From: Streptomyces cadmiisoli
GTDB lineage: Bacteria; Actinomycetota; Actinomycetes; Streptomycetales; Streptomycetaceae
DNA length: 64,000 nucleotides
Assembly: GCF_003261055.1 (NCBI RefSeq)
Contig: NZ_CP030073.1
Coordinates: 1,116,001 to 1,180,000 of the forward strand
Direction of reading: 5' to 3'
Position 1 is the first letter of the stretch, and the number at the start of each line of letters is the position of its first letter. The notes beneath the pieces were generated by a model. That model worked only from the letters and a program-made list of their open reading frames with translations, was not told where the DNA came from and ran no database searches. Of this stretch, positions 32,836-42,349 are shown piece after piece. The translations under genes and the position numbers were made by a program.

Positions 32836-33741
32836 ATGGTGGCCAGCAACCTCGTCCTCATCGCCAACGCCGGCGGCGTCGGCCGTACCGTCCTGGAAAC
32901 GCTGCGCGCGCACGACGTACCTGTACGCGCGATGGTCCGGCGCGACGACGAGCGCGCGACCGCGCTGCGCGACCTCGGCGCGGAGGTCGTCGTCGGCGAC
33001 CTGACCCGACCCGAGACCGTCGCGGCGGCGCTGGAGGGTGTCGCGAGGATGTACTTCGCGATGCCCGTGTCACCGGACCACCTCCTGGCGGCGACCGTGG
33101 CGGCGAGCGTGGCGCGGGAGCACGGACAACTGGACGGGCTGGTCGCCATGTCCCAGATGACGGTGTCGCAGATGACCGCGACCAGCACCGGGGAATCGCA
33201 CCAGCAGCGGCTGCACTGGCTCGCCGAGCAGGTCCTCGACTGGTCGGGCCTGCCGGTGGTGCACATCCGGCCCACGGCCTTCCTGGACAATCCGCTGTTC
33301 ACCGCGCTGCCGGCCCGGACGATCCGGGAGAACGGCACGATCGCGCTGCCGTTCGGCACCGGACGCACCTCGCCGGTCGCCGTGTCCGACGTCGCGCGCG
33401 TCGTCTCGACCGTGCTCCGCGAGCCCGCCCCGCACGTCGGCAACGTCTACGAGCTGACCGGTCCCCGATCCATGGACATGACGGAGATGGCCGCCGAGTT
33501 CTCCAGGGCCCTGGGGCGTCCGGTGTCGTACGTCGACGTGCCTCCGGAGCGGTGGCGGTCCGAGGTGCTCGCCAAGGTCGGCCTGCCTCCGCACACCGAA
33601 CAGCACATCGTCACCATGGCCCGCCTGCATCGCGAGAACCGCTACGACCGGGCCACCCAGGACGTCGAACGCGTCACGGGCACACCGGCGCAGTCGGTCG
33701 AGGCGTTCGTGGCCGAACGCAGGGACTTCTACGTCGGATAG
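32836..33741 (+). CDS. NmrA/QorB-like NAD(P)H-binding oxidoreductase
   Basis: 301 residues, ATG at 32836 with GGGAAG nine bases upstream. Atypical-SDR features: an N-terminal Rossmann strand with ANAGGVGRTVLETLR in place of the usual GxxGxxG, DLTRPETVAAALEGV, and the HIRPTAFLDNP stretch in the late core. NmrA/QorB-type proteins reduce quinones or sense the NADP(H) ratio. Divergent from the MarR regulator, which probably controls it. Confidence 0.87.
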   Translation: MVASNLVLIANAGGVGRTVLETLRAHDVPVRAMVRRDDERATALRDLGAEVVVGDLTRPETVAAALEGVARMYFAMPVSPDHLLAATVAASVAREHGQLDGLVAMSQMTVSQMTATSTGESHQQRLHWLAEQVLDWSGLPVVHIRPTAFLDNPLFTALPARTIRENGTIALPFGTGRTSPVAVSDVARVVSTVLREPAPHVGNVYELTGPRSMDMTEMAAEFSRALGRPVSYVDVPPERWRSEVLAKVGLPPHTEQHIVTMARLHRENRYDRATQDVERVTGTPAQSVEAFVAERRDFYVG

Positions 33742-33795
33742 CAACACCGGACCGCAGCGGTTGGCCCGCCCCGAGGTTCAGACGGTCCCGGGCAG

Positions 33796-33846
33796 CCCGT
33801 CCGGTCGGGTCGTCGTGGGAAGCACGACGCGACACGACCGGACGGG
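33796..33846. terminator. Bidirectional hairpin between convergent genes
   Basis: Outer 12-bp stem (CCCGTCCGGTCG and exact complement) with a further near-perfect inner stem (GTCGTCGTG/CACGACG). It ends 10 bases before the msrA stop and starts 55 bases after the NmrA-like stop, so it can serve both. Confidence 0.65.
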
Positions 33847-33855
33847 AACGGGTCG

Positions 33856-34368
33856 TCAGCCCTTCGCGCGGACGGGCAGGCGCCAGTTCGGACGGATGAA
33901 GTGGCAGGTGTACCCCTCGGGGTAGCGCTCCAGGTAGTCCTGGTGCTCGGACTCGGCCTCCCAGAACGGCCCGACGGGTTCGACCTCGGTCACGACCTCG
34001 CCGGGCCACAGGCCCGAAGCCTCGACGTCGGCGATGGTGTCCTCGGCCGTGCGCTTCTGCTCGTCGTCCACGTAGTAGATCGCCGAGCGGTAGCTCGGAC
34101 CGACGTCGTTGCCCTGCCGGTTCTTCGTCGTCGGATCGTGGATCTGGAAGAAGAACTCCAGCAGCCGGCGGAAGTCGGTCCGGTCGGGATCGAAAACGAT
34201 CTCGATCCCCTCGGCGTGGGTACCGTGGTTGCGGTACGTGGCGTCGGGCACGTCACCGCCGGTGTAGCCGACGCGGGTCGACACCACTCCGGGTTGGCGC
34301 CGGATCAGGTCCTGCATACCCCAGAAGCATCCGCCCGCGAGAACGGCCCTCTGTGTCTGTCCTGTCAT
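33856..34368 (-). CDS. msrA: Peptide-methionine (S)-S-oxide reductase MsrA
   Basis: 170 residues from the ATG at 34368 with GGAG seven bases upstream. The catalytic GCFWGMQ (Cys13) is in place and the rest matches Msr[31 protein letters not shown] and [15 protein letters not shown]. It repairs oxidised methionine in proteins using thioredoxin. A thioredoxin reductase gene lies 1.3 kb away (35672) though on the other strand. The long upstream open frame in the same register (to 34671) has no similarity I recognise. Confidence 0.94.
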   Translation of the reverse strand: MTGQTQRAVLAGGCFWGMQDLIRRQPGVVSTRVGYTGGDVPDATYRNHGTHAEGIEIVFDPDRTDFRRLLEFFFQIHDPTTKNRQGNDVGPSYRSAIYYVDDEQKRTAEDTIADVEASGLWPGEVVTEVEPVGPFWEAESEHQDYLERYPEGYTCHFIRPNWRLPVRAKG

Positions 34369-34917
34369 CTCAGTACTCCGCACTAGCGTGATCGTGGTGT
34401 CCACGGACCGGGGGGAGCGTTCCGTGCCCCTCACGCGCCGGATCCCCGCGTGGGAAAAGCGCCCGCAGAGCGGGTCGCCGTCGAATTTGTCCTGTGCGGC
34501 ATGCACCTCCCCGACACCAAGGTCGTCGGACGACGCGCAGGTGAAGGCGCCCTCTCCTGCCGCCCGGGAACTCGGTCGCCGGGAAAACGGACCGCCGTCG
34601 GCGTGGGACTGTCGCCGCGCCCCTACGCACCACACGCTACGTCCCTGGAACACCCGTGTCACCGCCACCACCTGCGGCGGGCCGCCGCACGTGGCCCCGC
34701 CCGGCCGCGCCGGGGCGGATCGCGGCCCGCGAGCGCGCCGTACGACCAGGGCCGCGGACCGTGCTCAGGAATTCTTTTGAGCTTGTGGGTACCGTGAGGC
34801 GAGGAACGCTCGCGCCCCCACGAGTCGGGGTCGCTCGGCGTCACCACCCGGCACCGACCGCTCACCTCGTCTCGTCGCCGTCGCCCCGCAAAGTCGCTCG
34901 TCGACTCGGGAGGTTTC
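34369..34917. other. 549-base gap with no supported gene
   Basis: Lies between the divergent msrA and RraA-like genes. Open frames here (for example 34450-34797) have no recognisable motif, no good start and no consistent codon pattern. A less GC-rich patch at 34769-34792 (GAATTCTTTTGAGC) may hold a promoter for the RraA-like gene. Confidence 0.45.
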
Positions 34918-35589
34918 ATGGCAGACAACACCGGCGTCACGGCCGACACCGCCGGTCTGAGGGACCTGGCCTCGCGCGTGCGTACGCCCGACGTCGTCGA
35001 CGCCATGGGCCGCGCTCACCGGCACGTGTGTCACATCGGCGACCTGGTGAGCCCGACCCCCGGCCGTGTGCTGCTGGGCCCGGCGTTGACCGTCTCCTAT
35101 CTGCCTTCGTGCGCGGAGGCGCTCCCACCGGAGCGGTACAACTTCACCCGGCTGCTGACCGACGCCGTCGGAGAGGGCGCGCAGGGTGGCGTGCTGGTGC
35201 TGGCCGGCAACGGCCACACCGGTGTGTCCCTCGGAGGTGGGGGCAAACTCTCCCTGCTGGCGGCGCACGGCCTCGCCGGCGTCCTGGCCGACGGCCGGCT
35301 CCGGGACTTCCCGCAGCTCGCGACGTACGACTTCGCCGCCTACTGCTGGGGGGAGACGACCAAGTGGGGCGGCGACGTGGTGACACCGTACGAGGCCAAC
35401 CGGCCGGTCGTCGTGGCGGGTGTGACCATCCGACCCGGTGACTACGTGTTCGCGGACGGGTCCGGCGCCGTCGTCATCCCCGCCGCACAGGTCATCAGCG
35501 TGTTCGAGGAGGCCAACCGCATCGTGCGGGACGAGGAAGCCTTCGTCGAGAGCGTCCGAAAAGGTGCCGTCGACGCCCGGTTCGAGTAG
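34918..35589 (+). CDS. RraA-like protein (HMG/CHA aldolase family)
   Basis: 223 residues, ATG at 34918 with GGGAGG five bases upstream. The family core is visible: [42 protein letters not shown] (the Arg and Asp that hold the metal and oxaloacetate-type substrate) and [16 protein letters not shown]. Relatives split 4-hydroxy-4-methyl-2-oxoglutarate or decarboxylate oxaloacetate; others only bind RNase E. In an actinomycete an enzymatic role is more likely. It is 82 bases upstream of the thioredoxin reductase gene on the same strand. Confidence 0.85.
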   Translation: MADNTGVTADTAGLRDLASRVRTPDVVDAMGRAHRHVCHIGDLVSPTPGRVLLGPALTVSYLPSCAEALPPERYNFTRLLTDAVGEGAQGGVLVLAGNGHTGVSLGGGGKLSLLAAHGLAGVLADGRLRDFPQLATYDFAAYCWGETTKWGGDVVTPYEANRPVVVAGVTIRPGDYVFADGSGAVVIPAAQVISVFEEANRIVRDEEAFVESVRKGAVDARFE

Positions 35590-35671
35590 TCCCGGCCGGC
35601 GTCCGGCCACCGGCCGGACAGCCACCGCCGCGCCCGCGATTCATGGGCGGCCGCGCAGAAAGGTGATCAAC

Positions 35672-36667
35672 GTGAATGAGTCCGTCCGGCAACTGATCAT
35701 CGTCGGCTCCGGTCCGGCCGGCTACACCGCCGCGCTCTACGCGGCCCGTGCGCTGCTGCGCCCCTTGGTGTTCGAAGGCGCCGTCTCCGCCGGCGGCGCG
35801 CTCATGAACACCACCGACGTGGAGAACTATCCGGGGTTCCCCGAAGCGGTGCTGGGTCCGGAACTGATGGAGAAGATGAGGTCCCAGGCCCAGCGCTTCG
35901 GCGCCGAATTGATCCCCGACGACATCGTGGAGGCCCGCCTCGACGGCGAGGTGAAGGAACTCGTGGACAGCACGGGCCGAACGCACCGCGCCCGCGCGGT
36001 CATCCTCGCCACCGGCTCCAGCTACCGCGAGCTGGGGCTGGAGAACGAGAAGCGGCTGTCCGGGCGCGGCGTGAGCTGGTGCGCCACCTGTGACGGATTC
36101 TTCTTCCGGGACCAGGACGTCGCGGTCGTGGGCGGCGGTGACTCCGCGCTGGAGGAGGCCAACTTCCTCACGAAGTTCGCCCGCTCGGTCACCGTCGTGC
36201 ACCGCCGTGACAAGCTGCGCGCCTCCAAGATCATGCAGGAACGGGCCCACCGCAACGAGAAGATCCGTTTCCTGTGGAACCGCGAGGTGGTCGACGTTCT
36301 CGGACAGGACAAGGTCACCGGAGTCCTCGTGCGCCACGTGGACACGGGAGAGAAGACCGACCTGCCGGTGACCGGCGTGTTCATCGCGATCGGACACGAT
36401 CCCCGCGTCGAGCTGGTCGAGGACCAGGTGTCCTTGGACCACGCCGGATACGTGGCCGTCGAGGGCCAGTCCACACGGACCAATCTGAACGGCGTGTTCG
36501 CCTGCGGCGATGTCGTCGACCATGAGTACCGGCAAGCCGTCACGGCCGCCGGCACGGGTTGCGCGGCGGCACTCGACGCCGAGCGGTACCTCACGGCACT
36601 GGACGACTGCCTGACCGCCGACGAGGCACGCCTCGAAGCCATATCGGTGGCCGAGCTCGTGCACTGA
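35672..36667 (+). CDS. trxB: Thioredoxin reductase
   Basis: 331 residues from the GTG at 35672 with AGAAAGG upstream; earlier in-frame codons lie in the previous gene. FAD site VGSGPAG (11-17), redox disulfide Cys137-X2-Cys140 (SWCATCDG), NADPH site [11 protein letters not shown] and the C-terminal [19 protein letters not shown]. It transfers electrons from NADPH to thioredoxin. No thioredoxin gene sits beside it, so this is probably an extra copy. MsrA nearby needs reduced thioredoxin, which suggests a shared oxidative-stress role (inference). Confidence 0.92.
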   Translation: MNESVRQLIIVGSGPAGYTAALYAARALLRPLVFEGAVSAGGALMNTTDVENYPGFPEAVLGPELMEKMRSQAQRFGAELIPDDIVEARLDGEVKELVDSTGRTHRARAVILATGSSYRELGLENEKRLSGRGVSWCATCDGFFFRDQDVAVVGGGDSALEEANFLTKFARSVTVVHRRDKLRASKIMQERAHRNEKIRFLWNREVVDVLGQDKVTGVLVRHVDTGEKTDLPVTGVFIAIGHDPRVELVEDQVSLDHAGYVAVEGQSTRTNLNGVFACGDVVDHEYRQAVTAAGTGCAAALDAERYLTALDDCLTADEARLEAISVAELVH

Positions 36668-36743
36668 CCCCGTGCCCGCCTGCAAGGATCCCGGAACCCG
36701 GTGACTACGCTGGGTCCGGAAGGTGGAGGAGGTCACGATCTGC

Positions 36744-37634
36744 ATGGGTGACGGGCACACGCCTGGACGGTCGCGCCAGGAGGACACGCTCGAGAACGAG
36801 TGGGAGACGCACCGGCCCGCGGTCTTCGGCGTCGCCTACCGGCTGCTGGGCACGCTCGCCGACGCCGAGGACGTGACCCAGGACGTGTGGCTGCGGGCCG
36901 CCGGAGCGGATCTGAGCAAGGTCACCGACCTGCGGGCCTGGCTCGTGACAGTGGCCGCGCGACGCTCGTACGACATCCTCAGGAGCGCTCGCCTGCGCCG
37001 GGAGACCTATGTGGGGCCGTGGCTGCCGGAGCCGCTGTTGACCGGTCCGGACGCGTCCGAACCGGTGCTCGTCGACGAGTCCGTGAGCTCCGCCATGCTG
37101 CTGATCATGGAGGAGCTGAGCCCTCCGGAGCGGGTGGCCTTCGTCCTGCACGATGTCTTCGGCCTCCAGTTCGCAAGGATCGCGGAAGTGCTGGACGTCG
37201 CCGTGCCGAGCGCCCGGCAGCTCGCCTCACGGGCGCGACGGCGGGTGGCCAAGGCGAAGGAGTCCGCGCCGCAGGCGCCGAAGGCCGAGCGCGATCGGGT
37301 CCTGGCGACGTTCCGCGCCGCCTACGAGTCCGGGGATCTGGCCGGTCTGGTCAGGCTCCTGCACCCCGACGCCGTCTACGTCACCGACGGGGGCGGCAAG
37401 ATCGCCGCGGCCCGCAAGGCCATCCACGGCGGTGAGCGCATCGCCGAGGTGATGGTGCGCGTGGGACGTCAGCAGCGTCCGGACGCCATCGACCTCATCG
37501 AGGTCGGCGGCGAGCTCGCGCTGGTGTTCCGCCGCGACGGAGGCGTCTACTCCATCGACACGTTGCAGGTCACGGACGGTCTGATCACCGCGTACCGCAG
37601 GGTGCTGAACCCGGAGAAGCTCGCTCACGTCTGA
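36744..37634 (+). CDS. ECF41-type RNA polymerase sigma factor (SigJ-like)
   Basis: 296 residues from the ATG at 36744 (GGAGGAGGT 11 bases upstream). Sigma region 2 (AVFGVAYRLLGTLADAEDVTQDVWLRA), a linker with the ECF41 signature YVGPWLPEPL, region 4 (LSPPERVAFVLHDVFG...), and a fused C-terminal SnoaL-like domain (about 190-296) ending in NPEKL, the second ECF41 hallmark. In this group the C-terminal domain replaces a separate anti-sigma factor and controls activity. An exact ECF41-type promoter (TGTCACA-N16-CGTC) lies three bases after the stop and drives the next two genes, which are the classical ECF41 companions. Confidence 0.93.
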   Translation: MGDGHTPGRSRQEDTLENEWETHRPAVFGVAYRLLGTLADAEDVTQDVWLRAAGADLSKVTDLRAWLVTVAARRSYDILRSARLRRETYVGPWLPEPLLTGPDASEPVLVDESVSSAMLLIMEELSPPERVAFVLHDVFGLQFARIAEVLDVAVPSARQLASRARRRVAKAKESAPQAPKAERDRVLATFRAAYESGDLAGLVRLLHPDAVYVTDGGGKIAAARKAIHGGERIAEVMVRVGRQQRPDAIDLIEVGGELALVFRRDGGVYSIDTLQVTDGLITAYRRVLNPEKLAHV

Positions 37635-37636
37635 GC

Positions 37637-37663
37637 TGTCACACCCGGAGGGGCTGTGTCGTC
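37637..37663 (+). promoter_or_regulatory. ECF41-dependent promoter
   Basis: TGTCACA (37637-37643), 16-base spacer, CGTC (37660-37663), matching the published ECF41 consensus as I recall it. It predicts a ~160-base leader before the TTG start at 37832. Confidence 0.8.
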
Positions 37664-37831
37664 TCCCTGATGAGAACGCGCATCGGGACGACGAGGAATC
37701 CGAGGGCAGGTGAGATCGATCGTGCGGTACGGCATACATCCACCTGCCGCGTTCTCCGACGTGCCGCCGGCGGCCCGGCATGCCGAGAGCCGGGCGCTCG
37801 GTGGAACCCCCTCCCCAGTAAGGACCTGATC

Positions 37832-38752
37832 TTGCAAGCCATCACTGTTTCGGACCGGGCCGCCGGCATCGCCGGACTGACCCCGATGGACCTGCCCCAC
37901 CCCCATGCGGCCGAGAACGACGTGATCGTGCGGGTGCACGCCGCCGGCTTCACACCCGGCGAGCTGGACTGGCCGGCTACGTGGACCGACCGCGCCGGCC
38001 GCGACCGGACACCGAGCGTGCCCGGCCACGAGCTGTCGGGCGTCGTCGTGGAGCTCGGGTACGGCACCACCGGTCTGAGCGTCGGCCAGCGGGTGTTCGG
38101 TCTGACCGACTGGACCCGCAACGGATCGCTCGCCGAGTACACGGCGGTGGAGGCCCGCAACCTCGCCCCCCTGCCCGCGGACGTCGACCACACCGTGGCC
38201 GCCGCGCTGCCGATCTCCGGCCTGACCGCGTGGCAGGGGCTGTTCGACCACGGACGCCTCACGACGGGCCAGACCGTCCTGATCCACGGCGCCGCGGGCG
38301 GGGTCGGCTCCGTCGCGATCCAGCTCGCCCGTGAGGCGGGTGCGCAGGTGATCGGCACCGGTCGGGCCGCCGACCGGGAGACGGCGCTGGAACTCGGCGC
38401 CCACACCTTCGTCGACCTGCAGAACGACACGCTGGAGGACATCGGCGAGGTCGACGTCGTCCTCGACGTGATCGGCGGCGACATCATGGACCGCTCGGCC
38501 GCCCTGGTGCGGGCCGGCGGCACACTCGTCGCCATCGCCATGCAGCCCAGGGTCCAGCCCAAGGACGGCCGGTCCGTCTTCTTCGTGGTGGAACCCGACC
38601 GCGCCCGGCTCACCGAACTCGCCGCGCGGCTGAGGGACGGCCGGCTCAAGCCGGTGGTCGGTGGTGTACGGCCGCTGGCCGAAGCGGTAGACGCTTTCGC
38701 CCCCGCCACCCGCACGCCCGGAAAGACGATCATCCGCGTCACCGAGGACTGA
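37832..38752 (+). CDS. Zinc-independent MDR / quinone-oxidoreductase-like protein
   Basis: 306 residues from the TTG at 37832, with AAGGA seven bases upstream; the longer frame to 37670 crosses the leader. Medium-chain reductase with VPGHELSGVV, FGLTDWTRNGSLAEY and the NADP motif IHGAAGGVGSVAIQLA; the structural-zinc cysteine loop is absent, as in QorA-type enzymes. It reduces quinones or unsaturated carbonyls with NADPH. Probably transcribed by the ECF41 sigma factor encoded just upstream and co-transcribed with the decarboxylase-like gene. Confidence 0.87.
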   Translation: MQAITVSDRAAGIAGLTPMDLPHPHAAENDVIVRVHAAGFTPGELDWPATWTDRAGRDRTPSVPGHELSGVVVELGYGTTGLSVGQRVFGLTDWTRNGSLAEYTAVEARNLAPLPADVDHTVAAALPISGLTAWQGLFDHGRLTTGQTVLIHGAAGGVGSVAIQLAREAGAQVIGTGRAADRETALELGAHTFVDLQNDTLEDIGEVDVVLDVIGGDIMDRSAALVRAGGTLVAIAMQPRVQPKDGRSVFFVVEPDRARLTELAARLRDGRLKPVVGGVRPLAEAVDAFAPATRTPGKTIIRVTED

Positions 38753-38961
38753 CCGGGACTCGCTTCTGACGGACAGGGCCGCCAGTGCCTCCCCCCGCCG
38801 CCACCACGCCGGCCGGGAAGCACCCCCGCGGATCGGCGGACCGGCCGGCCCCCGGCAGCGACCGTGCCGCACCGGCACGTGCAGCCGCACTCGACCCACC
38901 GCCCCACGGCGCGCCCGGGAACGCACCCCGTGGCGCAACACACGAAGGAACCCGAGGAACC

Positions 38962-39420
38962 ATGTCGAACACACAGCGCGTGAACATCGGAAAGCAGCAC
39001 CCGGCCGCCTACAAGGCCCTGATCGCCCTGTCGTCGGAGGTGGAGGCCGCCGCCGCCTCGGCGGGCCTGGACCCCCTCCTGGTCGAACTGCTGAAGATCC
39101 GCGCCTCCCAGATCAACGGGTGCGCGTTCTGCCTGCGCATGCACACCCGCGACGCCCTGCGGAAGGGCGAGAACCCGGACCGGATCGCCGTGCTGCCGGG
39201 CTGGGAGGAGGCCGGCTACTACTCCGAGACCGACCGCGCCGCCCTCCGGCTGACCGAGGCGATCACACGGGTGGAGGACGGTCACGTCCGTGACGAGGAG
39301 TACGACGCCGCCGCTGCCGTACTCACCGCGGACCAGATCTCGGCGGTGTCCTGGCTGGCGACGCTGATGAACGCCTTCAACCGCGTCGCGATCACCAGCC
39401 GTTACCCGGTCGAGCGCTGA
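38962..39420 (+). CDS. Carboxymuconolactone decarboxylase (CMD/AhpD-like) protein
   Basis: 152 residues, ATG at 38962 with GAGGAA upstream. The alpha-helical AhpD core has INGCAFCLRMH (redox Cys54-X2-Cys57 and His61) and a C-terminal NAFNRVAITSRYPV. Proteins of this small type are peroxidase-like thiol enzymes rather than true decarboxylases, and they are the most frequent target gene beside ECF41 sigma factors. No separate promoter is seen in the 209-base gap, so it likely depends on the TGTCACA/CGTC promoter at 37637. Confidence 0.92.
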   Translation: MSNTQRVNIGKQHPAAYKALIALSSEVEAAAASAGLDPLLVELLKIRASQINGCAFCLRMHTRDALRKGENPDRIAVLPGWEEAGYYSETDRAALRLTEAITRVEDGHVRDEEYDAAAAVLTADQISAVSWLATLMNAFNRVAITSRYPVER

Positions 39421-39504
39421 CCCGGCAACCACGAGACGTGCCGGCGCTCCGGCGACCCACCGGGTCCGCCGGAGCGCCGTGACATCCACGCCCCGTGGGG
39501 GTGA

Positions 39505-40944
39505 TCACCCGCGATACGTCTCCAGCAACCGCAGCCACACCTCGCTGACCGTCGGGAAAGCGGGGACGGCGTGCCACAGTCGCTCGACCGGCACCTCGCT
39601 GACGACGGCGACGGTCGCGGAGTACAGCAGTTCCGCGACGCCCGGACCCACGAAGGTGGCACCGACCACGGTGCCCCGGTCCAGGTCGACGACCATGCGG
39701 GCCTGGCCGCGGAATCCCTCCGCGTACTGGACCGCGCCGGCCACGCTGCGGAAGTCGTTGTCCACCACCCTCACCCGGCGGCCCTCGCGTTCCGCCTCCT
39801 GGGCCGTCAGACCGACGGTCGCGACCTCGGGGTCGGTGAACACCACCTGGGGCACGGCCTCGCTGTCGGCGGTCGCGACATGCCTGCCCCACCTGCTTTC
39901 GTCGACCGGTTCACCGTTGGCCCGGGCCCCGATCACGGCGCCCGCGATCCGGGCCTGGTACTTGCCCTGATGTGTCATCAGGACGATGTGGTTGACGTCG
40001 CCCACGGCGTAGAGCCACCCGTCCTCCACGGCACTGACCCGGAAGGTCGGGTCGACCTTCAGCCAGTCGCCCGGGGTGAGGCCGACGGTCTCCAGGCCGA
40101 TGTCTTCGGTGCGCGGTGCCCTTCCGACCGCGAACAGGATCTCGTCGGCCACCAGTTGATCGCCGTCCCCCAGTGTGACGCGTACCTCGCCGTCGGGCCC
40201 GCCGTCCCGCGCCACCGAGGCGACCGCGGTCCCGAGGCGCAGGTCGACGCCCGCCTCGCGCAGCCCTTCCGCGACGAGTTCCCCGGCGAACGGCTCCCGC
40301 CCCGGGAGCAGTCCGCTGCCGCGGACCAGCATGGTCACCTCGGAGCCGAGCGCACGCCAGGCGGTGGCCATCTCCACGGCCACGACTCCCCCGCCGACCA
40401 CGACGAGTCGTCCGGGCACCGCCTTGGCACTGGTGATCTCACGGCTGGTCCAGGGGCGCGCCTCGGCCAGACCGGGAATGTCGGGGAGCGCCGCGCCCGT
40501 GCCGGTGCAGACGGCGACCGCGTGCCGGGCGCTGAGCCGCACGGTGTCGCCGTCGGGGGTGGTGACCACCACCTGCCGGGGACCGTCGAGGCGGCCGTGG
40601 CCGCGCACCAGGGCGACATCGATGGAGTCCAGCCACGCGACCTGGTCCTCGTCGTGCCAGTGGAAGACGATGTCGTCGCGGTGCGCGAGGACCGCGGGCA
40701 CGTCCAGCGGCCCCTCCACCGCCTTCCGCAGCCCCGGCACCCGGCGGGCGTCCGCGCGTGCCAGGACCGGCCGGAGGAGTGCCTTGCTGGGCTCGCACGC
40801 CCAGTACGAACACTCGCCACCGAGCAGTTCACTCTCCACGATCACTGTGCTGAGCCCCGCGGCGCGGGTCCTGTCGGCGACGTTCTCACCGACCGGGCCC
40901 GCGCCGATGACGACCACGTCGTAGGTGCGGGATGTGTCGTTCAC
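39505..40944 (-). CDS. NAD(P)/FAD-dependent disulfide oxidoreductase (Lpd/MerA-like)
   Basis: 479 residues, ATG at 40944. FAD motif VVIGAGPVGEN (11-21), active disulfide Cys45-X4-Cys50 in GGECSYWACEPSK, NAD motif VVVGGGVVAVEMATAW, VGDVNHIVLMTHQGKYQ and the dimerisation domain; the C-terminal His-X-Pro-type segment (LWHAVPAFPTVSE) supplies the proton-relay His. It uses NAD(P)H to reduce a disulfide or quinone-like substrate; no lipoyl-dependent complex is nearby. It is a full-length paralogue of the truncated gene at 1-857. Confidence 0.92.
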   Translation of the reverse strand: MNDTSRTYDVVVIGAGPVGENVADRTRAAGLSTVIVESELLGGECSYWACEPSKALLRPVLARADARRVPGLRKAVEGPLDVPAVLAHRDDIVFHWHDEDQVAWLDSIDVALVRGHGRLDGPRQVVVTTPDGDTVRLSARHAVAVCTGTGAALPDIPGLAEARPWTSREITSAKAVPGRLVVVGGGVVAVEMATAWRALGSEVTMLVRGSGLLPGREPFAGELVAEGLREAGVDLRLGTAVASVARDGGPDGEVRVTLGDGDQLVADEILFAVGRAPRTEDIGLETVGLTPGDWLKVDPTFRVSAVEDGWLYAVGDVNHIVLMTHQGKYQARIAGAVIGARANGEPVDESRWGRHVATADSEAVPQVVFTDPEVATVGLTAQEAEREGRRVRVVDNDFRSVAGAVQYAEGFRGQARMVVDLDRGTVVGATFVGPGVAELLYSATVAVVSEVPVERLWHAVPAFPTVSEVWLRLLETYRG

Positions 40945-41135
40945 AGCGGCTCCTGCGTGTCATTCCGGTTCAGCGGGTCTGTGTCACGAGGGCGAGTGCT
41001 CCCGGGCACCTGGTGTCGGCCGCTGGACGAGCCGGCGGACGTGGCGGGCCTGATTCGATCCGGCCGGCGGGCGCGGGAGTTCTGCCCCGGCCGCCACGAC
41101 GACGTGGACAGTGGAAGTCGCCGGTGGCCGCGGCA

Positions 41136-41540
41136 CTAGGTCTCCAGGTCCAGCCGCACGACCGCACCGATCTCGATGAGTTGGTCCGGCAGCGCGAGTT
41201 CGACCACGCCCATCGCGGTGCTGGTGGGACGGTGCCGGTCGAAGTACTGCGCGTGGAGACGCGCCAGCGTCTCGAAGTTCTCCCGCAGATCCACCACCAG
41301 CGTGGTGGTCTCGACGATCTGGTTGCGCGCGGCTCCGAACTGCTTCAGTACGCGGTCCAGGTTGTCGAACGTCGTCCTGGTCTGGAGCTCGAAGTCGCCG
41401 GCGCCGATGAAGGTGCCGGCTTCGTCGTGAGACAGCTGTCCGGAGACATACACGGTCTCACCTGCCTGCAGTGCCTGGCTGAATCCGTACAGGGATTCCC
41501 ACGGCACGCCGTAACCGAATTTTCTGGCCTGAACAGTCAT
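41136..41540 (-). CDS. Rid (YjgF/YER057c/UK114) family protein lacking the deaminase arginine
   Basis: 134 residues, ATG at 41540. The Rid fold is clear (YGFSQALQAGETVYVSGQ, FDNLDRVLKQFGA, ALPDQLIEIGAVVRL). In true RidA enamine/imine deaminases an arginine precedes CVEV (RSCVEV); here the position reads STAMGVVEL, so the substrate-binding Arg is missing and imine deaminase activity is unlikely. It follows, on the same strand, the HxlR regulator gene at 41734, with 193 bases between. Confidence 0.85.
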   Translation of the reverse strand: MTVQARKFGYGVPWESLYGFSQALQAGETVYVSGQLSHDEAGTFIGAGDFELQTRTTFDNLDRVLKQFGAARNQIVETTTLVVDLRENFETLARLHAQYFDRHRPTSTAMGVVELALPDQLIEIGAVVRLDLET

Positions 41541-41733
41541 GGATTTCTCCGTCGATCCAGGGCTTCCACGACACGGCGTGGCAGGGGCGCCCGTTTCGAT
41601 CCGGCGGTGGCCCTGGATCCCGGTCCGAGGCCCCCACGGCGAAGCACTGTCCGTAGATCAACCTCCATCGAGCGTAGCAACAGGTGCCGCCGCACGCCTT
41701 TTGCCGAGAACGGTCGCCCGGCCGCCGGCCGCG

Positions 41734-42210
41734 TCAGACCCCGGTGGCCGACCGGGTGTGCACGGCCACGTCGGCGGCCTGCACCTCACGGCCGTCGTCG
41801 TCGACGTAGCCGACATGAACGGGCTGCCCGGTGGAGCGCGTCCGGCGCACCGCCGAGGGACCCGAGGGGCGCGGGCGGTGCCGGTCACCCCACTGCTGAA
41901 GCGCGGCCAGCACGATGCGCAGCTCGCTTCCGGCTTCGGTCAGGTGGTAACTCTGCCGCGGTCTGCTGCCCGGTTCCCGGTAGGTCTCCGTGCGCAGCAC
42001 CCCGGCCTCGACGAGCAGCTTGAGGCGGGCGCTCAGGAGATTGGACGCGATGCCCAGCGAGGCCTGGATCTCGGCGAACCTGTGCCTCTCGGCGAAGATC
42101 TCGCGCAGTACGAGAAGGGCCCACCGTTCCCCGAGGATCTGCAGGCTGCGCTCGATGGAGCAGGCCGGCTCGTCGTCCGTGGGGCCCGACCACTGACGAA
42201 CGGCTGCCAC
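41734..42210 (-). CDS. HxlR-family transcription regulator
   Basis: 158 residues from the GTG at 42210 (GGAGGT five bases upstream). The HxlR winged helix is plain: CSIERSLQILGERWALLVLREI, RFAEIQASLGIASNLLSARL and YREPGSRPRQSYHLTEAG, followed by a short tail. Divergent from an enoyl-CoA hydratase gene, with a perfect 10-bp palindrome (TGCAAGTCAG-N10-CTGACTTGCA) between them; probably represses both. Confidence 0.9.
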   Translation of the reverse strand: MAAVRQWSGPTDDEPACSIERSLQILGERWALLVLREIFAERHRFAEIQASLGIASNLLSARLKLLVEAGVLRTETYREPGSRPRQSYHLTEAGSELRIVLAALQQWGDRHRPRPSGPSAVRRTRSTGQPVHVGYVDDDGREVQAADVAVHTRSATGV

Positions 42211-42290
42211 GGTCCACCTCCGTCGTCGCGGTCCCACGGTCGCGGGCCGTCACTTCGTGCACACGAGAGTCTACGCCCTGAGTTTCCCCC

Positions 42291-42320
42291 TGCAAGTCAG
42301 CACTGGGCCACTGACTTGCA
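42291..42320. promoter_or_regulatory. HxlR operator (10-bp perfect inverted repeat)
   Basis: TGCAAGTCAG (42291-42300), ten-base spacer, CTGACTTGCA (42311-42320). The right arm covers the -35 box (TTGCAA at 42316) of the hydratase gene, so binding would block it. Confidence 0.75.
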
Positions 42321-42343
42321 ACATTAAATTCAGCATCTAACAT
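42316..42343 (+). promoter_or_regulatory. Promoter of the enoyl-CoA hydratase gene, probably leaderless
   Basis: TTGCAA (42316-42321), 16-base spacer, TAACAT (42338-42343). The ATG at 42350 is seven bases after the -10; no proper ribosome-binding site is present. Confidence 0.5.
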
Positions 42344-42349
42344 CGAGGC

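Noticed and set aside
34450..34797. Hypothetical gene in the msrA-RraA gap
   Set aside because: No ribosome-binding site, no recognisable motif and a composition that looks like non-coding GC-rich DNA.
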